Source: Reichenbachiella sp.
GTDB taxonomy: Bacteria; Bacteroidota; Bacteroidia; Cytophagales; Cyclobacteriaceae
DNA length: 64,000 nucleotides
Assembly (NCBI RefSeq): GCF_033344935.1
Contig: NZ_JAWPMM010000001.1
Coordinates: 2,218,001-2,282,000 of the forward strand
Direction of reading: 5' to 3'
Within the stretch, counting starts at the first letter, position 1; every line of letters begins with the position of its first letter. Made by a program: the position numbers and the translations under genes. This document shows positions 60,757 through 64,000 of the stretch, in pieces. The notes below the pieces were generated by a model. That model saw only the letters and a program-made list of their open reading frames with translations. It was not told the DNA's origin and ran no database searches.

Positions 60757-63700
60757 TTAGCGCAGCAGGTACATTTTGCCAAATCCATTCTTAAACCCTC
60801 GATCCGCAGAGGTCTCCCGATGTTTGAAATTTTCTCCCGGATTTTTGATCAATACCCTATACAGGTAAACGCCATTGGCCAGCTGATCGCCGTAGTTATC
60901 ATGACCATCCCAGGCGTATTCAGTTTTGTTATTCCCAATGTTGATAGGCCCTAGCTCATCCATGAAGATTTCTTTAACGACTCTCCCAGATACGGTAAGG
61001 ATTTGAATTTTAATGTCCTCGGGAAACTCGGAGCCTGTGAGGGTGAATACAAACCGTGTACTCGACGAGAATGGATTAGGGTAGGGGTAGAAATTTGTGA
61101 TGGTAGAAGCATTAATGACTTCAAAATTTATTTCATAAGGTTTCAATCCGGAAGGATTGCCAGAAGCATCATTCGCCAATACTCTTAGACTATAGATACC
61201 ATCTTCCAACCGTTCTGGGGTGAAGGTACTTTTAAAGTCTTCATCAGCGGTAGCAGGCGACCAGTCCATAGTTGTGCTACTAAAGGCGATACGCTCAAAA
61301 TCACAAGTTTCACAGGGGTGTTTTAGATAGATATTTATACCTGTTGTATCCTCTTTTAGTAGATAGGAATTTTCGTCATTGAGGATTATTTCTATAGATG
61401 GGGTTGGGGATACTATATCACCATCCATGATTTGTACACCATCAAATGATACGTCAACTAAGGGATTCGTCTCATCAGGTTCAATCATTAAATAATTAGA
61501 AAAGCGTGCCGAATTGTTGAAAGTATAGACCTCATTTGGATAATTCTTGTTGGTATTCAGAATCATGTCATTCAGCCCCAAGTTGCCCATGGTTACAAAA
61601 TCAAAATCAAATTGAGTCGAATCTCCGCTGCTTAAAGGAGCAAGATTCATTGAGTCAGCATGGGAAATACTGGTGCTAACATTGATAAGTTCATAGTTCA
61701 CTTTTATAGAGTCAGAAAAATCTTTTGTAGAGAAATTCCAGAAGGTATAAGAACCGTTGTAAGGTTGTCCCTCTTGAAGTTCTACGGGACTTGTAGTTCC
61801 TTCTTGACTGTTTAGAAGCAATAATCCTTCAGGTGCAGTTTCGTAATCCACCCGCCATGATCTCAATTGTTGAGGAGTTTGGAGTACAGGATCACTAATC
61901 TCCAATTGCACTCGTGCAAATGGATAGACGGTAGCATCAATTGTGCTCATATCAATGTCGTTGACAGTTGGGCTTTCAACGAGTAGCTGTTCGGTGCGAT
62001 CCTGCCTTACCCCATAAACAGAGAGTACTTTGGTATCATCGCCGGGATTGCCAGAATCCTGAATGTCTGCAGTCAACTGAGACCAGGACAAAGCTGGCCC
62101 AATTAGTCCTGAGGAAATTTCTCCTGTGTCATAACTACCATTAATAGTTTCTTTCAAAAAGATCTGTTGCGCATTTTTAGGCATGACGCCAGAGGTGTCA
62201 ATTCTTGCAGTACCTGCCGCTAAGTTTTTTGCCCCATACATAATGACCGGTTCGTCGTCTTGAAGTGCATCGAGATTCGTCCTATCAAAACCTAAGGTTT
62301 CCAATGCATCTTTAAATGCCCCTGTCCAAGTTGAATAGTCAACCGTACCAAGTGAAAAAATCAGCACTTTGTCATCATTTTCGAGATTATCAATAAATGC
62401 CTCCGGGCCGTAAGAAGCGTTACTCATATCCCCCGAAGTATAGTTGAAAATTACTTGTGGTAATACACCACAAATCAACGGTTGCAGTTCATCAAATCCT
62501 GGTGGCGACACAGGCTTAAAGGGTACAGTAGATTGTCTTTTAAAGGCAAGGAAATTAATGGAGTTGTTTCTACACCCGGGATCTGCATGGGAGTTGGTAA
62601 TGAAGTAGTTTCTATCATTGAGCAAAACTTCGGTGTCTTGATAATCGAAGCTAGGGTGATCGGATCCGTAATTTTGTACTTCAAGTTGTAGTGTAGGTGA
62701 CTGAAAACTCCATAGTCCAGTATTCGGATCCAATTCAAGTCCTTCTGATATTGCCTCAGTGAATTGGACAGGATTGGTCTGCGCCCATCCTTCGCCGAGA
62801 GTTCTATCTAGAGTAAATGAGCTAGTTGTCCATTCGTCTCCTTCAGTGGGTAGTGGATCTGTAAAACGAGTGCGCCAGTAAAATACTTTGCCATTCGGTA
62901 TGTTTCCTTTTTCCTCAAGGTTCACACTAAGCTTACCAATTACCTTCGTGGTTAGCGTTTGACTGATTAAATATTGACTATCGAATGTAGCTGTTGTATC
63001 TATTTCTATATCAAAGGAACGGGTGCCAGCAAGTAAGTTGGAGGATTGAAAATAAAACGCTTGGTTAGGATCTATTTGTACAGATAAGTTACTTGGGAAA
63101 AGATTGAAAGTACTTCCGGATGATAAAAACACATCTATCGATGCTGTATTATTGGTCTTGTCCATTTCATCTATTCTATTGAATGGGTCCAGGTTGATAG
63201 TAAAAGAGTTTAATCCAGAGGCATTGCTCACTTCGTTGTTAATGGTGAATTGAATGGTGTCCTCTCGCAGTACTTGGTCATATAATACAGGTCCATAAAT
63301 TTTAGTGCTCCCATCTGCGAAAGTCCGGATTACTGAAATATCAAAAGTATCTTCCGCATAGATTCCAAAGTTTCGAATATTCATTTCGAGATAAAATGAA
63401 TCTACAGTTGCCAGTAGCTGTGAATTATCAAATGTTTCTGCCTTGATGTAAGCCTCATTGATGTCGTAATCAGGTTTGTCCGGTCCGAATATCTTAACCG
63501 CTGGGTCACCTTGCAAGTTCACTAGTTGAACCTGAGATACCGAAGATTCTGAAGCTCCATAGGTGTTGATGTATCTCGTCGCGGTCTCCTTCTTAATTTC
63601 TCCTACTGATTGGCTAATAAAGAAATCGTCTGTAAAAGCAACGGAATAAAATAGATTGGTATATCTCCTTAAGTTATTGGAAAATGCCACATGGCTGTGT

Positions 63701-64000
63701 GCCATGAAACTTAATGCACCGAGGTTAGGGGTGAGAATCCAATCAACACCAAATGATTCATTTTCACTAAAGAAGTCACCTGCCAGACAGCCATTGACCA
63801 TAAAGACAGGGTATTTTCCTTTGTTAGAATATCCGAAGGCAGGGTCTGAAACCTCCCCAATTTCAATGTCAGTAATGCTGCCGCTCGAGTGACCAAAGAA
63901 AGTAACCATCATGACGCCATCATTGATCTCGTCTGAAATATTAATAAACTCTACTGCGCTATTGTTGTTTTTGGATAGCTGCACAGATTCTCCTCCCAAT
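60757..64000 (-). CDS. porU2: C25-family cysteine peptidase, T9SS-associated (PorU2-like; 5' end beyond window)
   Basis: The visible 1080-residue C-terminal part begins inside the gingipain-type catalytic domain: the catalytic His in VTFFGHSSG (37 of the visible fragment) and Cys in VFMVNGCLAGDF (71). Over 1000 residues follow: CARDB-like beta domains, and a FlgD-like Ig domain at the end (YAWDGHDNYGDQLANGVYLYRVLI ... GFGKMYLLR). PorU itself has only about 450-500 residues after its cysteine, so this is more likely the longer PorU2-type. PorU proteins remove C-terminal signals of T9SS cargo. The N-terminus and the signal peptide are outside the window. Confidence 0.8.
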   Translation of the reverse strand, partial: LGGESVQLSKNNNSAVEFINISDEINDGVMMVTFFGHSSGSITDIEIGEVSDPAFGYSNKGKYPVFMVNGCLAGDFFSENESFGVDWILTPNLGALSFMAHSHVAFSNNLRRYTNLFYSVAFTDDFFISQSVGEIKKETATRYINTYGASESSVSQVQLVNLQGDPAVKIFGPDKPDYDINEAYIKAETFDNSQLLATVDSFYLEMNIRNFGIYAEDTFDISVIRTFADGSTKIYGPVLYDQVLREDTIQFTINNEVSNASGLNSFTINLDPFNRIDEMDKTNNTASIDVFLSSGSTFNLFPSNLSVQIDPNQAFYFQSSNLLAGTRSFDIEIDTTATFDSQYLISQTLTTKVIGKLSVNLEEKGNIPNGKVFYWRTRFTDPLPTEGDEWTTSSFTLDRTLGEGWAQTNPVQFTEAISEGLELDPNTGLWSFQSPTLQLEVQNYGSDHPSFDYQDTEVLLNDRNYFITNSHADPGCRNNSINFLAFKRQSTVPFKPVSPPGFDELQPLICGVLPQVIFNYTSGDMSNASYGPEAFIDNLENDDKVLIFSLGTVDYSTWTGAFKDALETLGFDRTNLDALQDDEPVIMYGAKNLAAGTARIDTSGVMPKNAQQIFLKETINGSYDTGEISSGLIGPALSWSQLTADIQDSGNPGDDTKVLSVYGVRQDRTEQLLVESPTVNDIDMSTIDATVYPFARVQLEISDPVLQTPQQLRSWRVDYETAPEGLLLLNSQEGTTSPVELQEGQPYNGSYTFWNFSTKDFSDSIKVNYELINVSTSISHADSMNLAPLSSGDSTQFDFDFVTMGNLGLNDMILNTNKNYPNEVYTFNNSARFSNYLMIEPDETNPLVDVSFDGVQIMDGDIVSPTPSIEIILNDENSYLLKEDTTGINIYLKHPCETCDFERIAFSSTTMDWSPATADEDFKSTFTPERLEDGIYSLRVLANDASGNPSGLKPYEINFEVINASTITNFYPYPNPFSSSTRFVFTLTGSEFPEDIKIQILTVSGRVVKEIFMDELGPINIGNNKTEYAWDGHDNYGDQLANGVYLYRVLIKNPGENFKHRETSADRGFKNGFGKMYLLR

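Overview
The window reads as chromosomal DNA of a marine-type Bacteroidota, most likely of the order Cytophagales. The evidence is a type IX secretion (T9SS) C25 peptidase at the right edge, a giant secreted protein with a T9SS C-terminal sorting domain, a DUF5686 outer-membrane protein, a TonB-family protein, a single-subunit ATP-type PEP carboxykinase, and promoters of the Bacteroidota form TAnnTTTG (best example at 13345-13375 with TTTG-N19-TACCTTTG). No rRNA, tRNA, CRISPR array, prophage or complete insertion sequence was recognised.

Layout. 1-2743: RhlE-type RNA helicase (cut by the left edge) and glutamate dehydrogenase. 2744-5360: an accessory patch with a REP-associated tyrosine transposase bracketed by REP-like hairpins, a DUF2971 protein, and an orphan protein whose N-terminus looks like the leader of contractile-injection-system or toxin-associated Bacteroidota proteins. 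5361-14013: housekeeping and stress genes (metallophosphoesterase, quinone oxidoreductase, NTF2-like proteins, Crp-type regulator, VF530, DbpA-like helicase, alpha/beta hydrolase, an unusual zinc-ribbon SDR, FKBP isomerase). Two almost identical 33-bp palindromes sit at the promoters of the helicase and the SDR. 14221-21480: AbgT transporter, an L,D-transpeptidase/M15 peptidase operon, a TPR lipoprotein and a secreted caspase-like protein. 21481-23432: a repeat-rich gap and two AT-rich orphan genes, one with an R-x4-H HEPN-like motif. 23606-36123: dnaK, small membrane proteins, prfC, DUF5686 protein, pseudouridine synthase, pabB-pabC, a universal stress protein and pckA.

36339-40912 is the most coherent functional unit: a DASS-type Na+/dicarboxylate transporter, a soluble histidine kinase with a cyclic-nucleotide-binding-like sensor domain, a response regulator without an output domain, and an outer-membrane porin, arranged with overlapping or nearly abutting stop and start codons. 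41030-50034 holds a TonB-family protein, a TPR/LuxR-type regulator, an AraC-type regulator, a fibre-like secreted protein and the giant T9SS substrate. 50150-58770 carries purU, a STAS-like gene flanked by two related repeats, a thioesterase with a relict duplicate of its 3' end, lipoproteins, a Crp-type regulator, ferredoxin divergent from an acyl-CoA reductase, a fatty-acid hydroxylase, and a CDF metal exporter with a flavin-type oxidase. 58966-60756 contains two tandem membrane proteins that resemble histidine kinases without an ATPase domain. The right edge cuts a C25 peptidase of the PorU2 type.

The window also carries several families of dispersed palindromic repeats: REP-like units beginning with GTGG, TGTCATTTCGAC-type inverted repeats (three copies), and CAGAGTTACT-type palindromes. 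All assignments come from reading motifs by eye; no database search was run.
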